DNA of 64,000 bases from Dictyobacter aurantiacus (GTDB taxonomy: Bacteria > Chloroflexota > Ktedonobacteria > Ktedonobacterales > Ktedonobacteraceae), in NCBI RefSeq assembly GCF_003967515.1, contig NZ_BIFQ01000002.1, forward strand, positions 2,418,001 to 2,482,000. Direction: 5' to 3'. The notes beneath the pieces are model-generated. The model was given only the letters and a program-made list of their open reading frames with translations, was not told where the DNA came from and did not search any database. Shown piece by piece: positions 63,048-64,000 of this stretch. How positions within the stretch are numbered: position 1 is the stretch's first letter; each line of letters starts with the position of its first letter. The position numbers were made by a program, and so were the translations under genes.

Positions 63048-64000
63048 ATGGAATATTTTTCCGAGGAGAACACAGTACTGTGGGAAGCGTCGGAGAAGGT
63101 AAAGCAGCGAGCCAATCTTACCGATTATATGTACTGGCTGAAGCATGAAAAAGGTCTGCAGATGGAGACGCCTGAGCAACTGTGGCGGTGGTCGGTCGAC
63201 AGGCTGGAAGATTTCTGGGACTCTATCTGGCAGTACATGCGGATACAGGCATCCGAGCCCTATACGCAGGTTCTTATGACGCATTGGATGCCCGGGGCTG
63301 AATGGTTTGTCGGGGCTCGCCTGAACTACGCGGAACAGGTATTTCGGCATGCCACCGCGGATAGGCCAGCCCTGCTGGTACGTTCCGAGTCACAGTCCCT
63401 GCGCGAGGTTTCCTGGCAGCAGCTGCAGCGACAGGTTGGCTCGGTCGCCAATGGGCTCAAGGCTCTAGGCGTTGGCGTGGGAGATCGCGTCGTCGCCTAT
63501 GTGCCCAATAGTGCCGAGGCGGTGATCGCGTTTCTGGCCTGCGCCAGCATTGGGGCGACCTGGTCCAGCTGCGCTCCCGATTTTGGCATCAAAAGCGTGG
63601 TGGATCGTTTTCAGCAGATCGAGCCATGCGTGCTGTTTGCCATCGATGGCTATCGCTACAGCGGCAAGGAGCTGGACCGGCGTGCGACGGTGGCGGAGCT
63701 GCGCCAGGCGCTGCCAACGCTGCGCAAAACCATCATTATCCCTTCCGTCTATGCCGCGCCCCAGGCGGATAGCGATCCCGCTACACTGCTCTGGGATGAG
63801 CTCCTGGCTTATGATGACACGTTGACCTATGCTCAGGTAGCCTTTAACCATCCACTCTGGGTGCTTTATTCTTCGGGAACGACGGGGCTTCCAAAGGCGA
63901 TTGTTCAGAGTCAGGGCGGAATCCTGCTGGAGCATATCAAGTTTCTGCATCTGCACATGGATCTGAAGCCGGAAGATCGCTTCTTCTGGTTTACCACTAC
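63048..64000 (+). CDS. acetoacetyl-CoA synthetase (partial)
   Basis: Acyl-CoA ligase of the ANL superfamily; the first 317 codons are present and the gene runs off the right edge. N-terminal family block HWMPGAEWFVGARLNYAEQV, then the AMP-binding P-loop VLYSSGTTGLPKAIVQSQGG and GILLEHIKFLHLHMDLKPED, which is characteristic of acetoacetate-CoA ligases rather than acetyl-CoA synthetase. It would convert acetoacetate, ATP and CoA to acetoacetyl-CoA, linking ketone bodies or polyhydroxybutyrate breakdown to central metabolism. AAGGAG lies 12 bases before the ATG. The promoter region carries a strong inverted repeat. Confidence 0.93.
   Translation, partial: MEYFSEENTVLWEASEKVKQRANLTDYMYWLKHEKGLQMETPEQLWRWSVDRLEDFWDSIWQYMRIQASEPYTQVLMTHWMPGAEWFVGARLNYAEQVFRHATADRPALLVRSESQSLREVSWQQLQRQVGSVANGLKALGVGVGDRVVAYVPNSAEAVIAFLACASIGATWSSCAPDFGIKSVVDRFQQIEPCVLFAIDGYRYSGKELDRRATVAELRQALPTLRKTIIIPSVYAAPQADSDPATLLWDELLAYDDTLTYAQVAFNHPLWVLYSSGTTGLPKAIVQSQGGILLEHIKFLHLHMDLKPEDRFFWFTT

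Noticed and set aside
1-64000. CRISPR array, tRNA or rRNA genes
   Set aside because: No regularly spaced direct repeats and no cloverleaf or conserved rRNA sequence noticed; repeats seen are palindromes or coding linkers. A tRNAscan run would be the decisive check for tRNAs.

Overview
The window looks like a chromosomal stretch from a free-living, mostly heterotrophic soil-type bacterium. Ktedonobacteria (Chloroflexota) is my best guess. The grounds are inference from gene content: Pro/Thr-linker secreted proteins, COG4315 lipoproteins, many ABC uptake systems and glycosidases, an F420-type Ddn protein, a baeRF protein, a group 3b-like hydrogenase, many GTG/TTG starts, and very long perfect stem-loops at gene ends. 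No rRNA, tRNA, transposase, integrase or CRISPR array was seen.

Layout. 1-4446 (minus): a sugar-type (CUT1-like) ABC importer (second permease cut by the window edge) in one operon with a small Rieske ferredoxin and an amidohydrolase. 4695-10692: a DUF2785-like protein, a GH42 beta-galactosidase, an APH-fold kinase, and an MFS transporter behind a structured leader. 10939-15204: redox and detoxification genes (aldo/keto reductase, two VOC proteins, quinone oxidoreductase). 15393-20428: a compact [NiFe]-hydrogenase operon in hydB-G-D-A order, with a cyclic-nucleotide-binding-domain gene inserted and a maturation protease at the end. 20486-30588: assorted enzymes and secreted proteins (Ddn-like, baeRF, DinB, SDR, phospholipase C-like, FMN reductase, two Pro/Thr-linker exoproteins). 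30813-34550: phosphoketolase convergent with a zinc alcohol/formaldehyde dehydrogenase. 34764-43517 (minus): a complete oligopeptide/oligosaccharide-type ABC importer preceded by a secreted GH30 glycosidase with two accessory domains. 43846-46686: a ThiS/MoaD-like protein, a BNR propeller protein and an orphan histidine kinase. 46763-51375 (minus): dnaK then clpB. 52024-56440: an ECF sigma factor followed by a membrane-anchored Rieske protein, plus two lipoproteins. 56823-64000: two MHS-family transporters, a sensor kinase/response regulator pair and the start of acetoacetyl-CoA synthetase.

The genes suggest a life on plant or microbial polymers: secreted GH30 and phospholipase outside the cell, ABC import of the products, GH42 and phosphoketolase inside, a cytoplasmic NADP-linked hydrogenase to balance electrons, and transporters with a two-component system for organic or keto acids. 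The most unusual element is the ECF sigma factor next to a protein whose cytoplasmic N-terminus precedes a membrane segment and a complete bc1-type Rieske centre; it could be a redox-sensing anti-sigma factor. The second is the set of at least ten long, nearly perfect stem-loops at gene ends, two of which are sequence relatives at unrelated loci.
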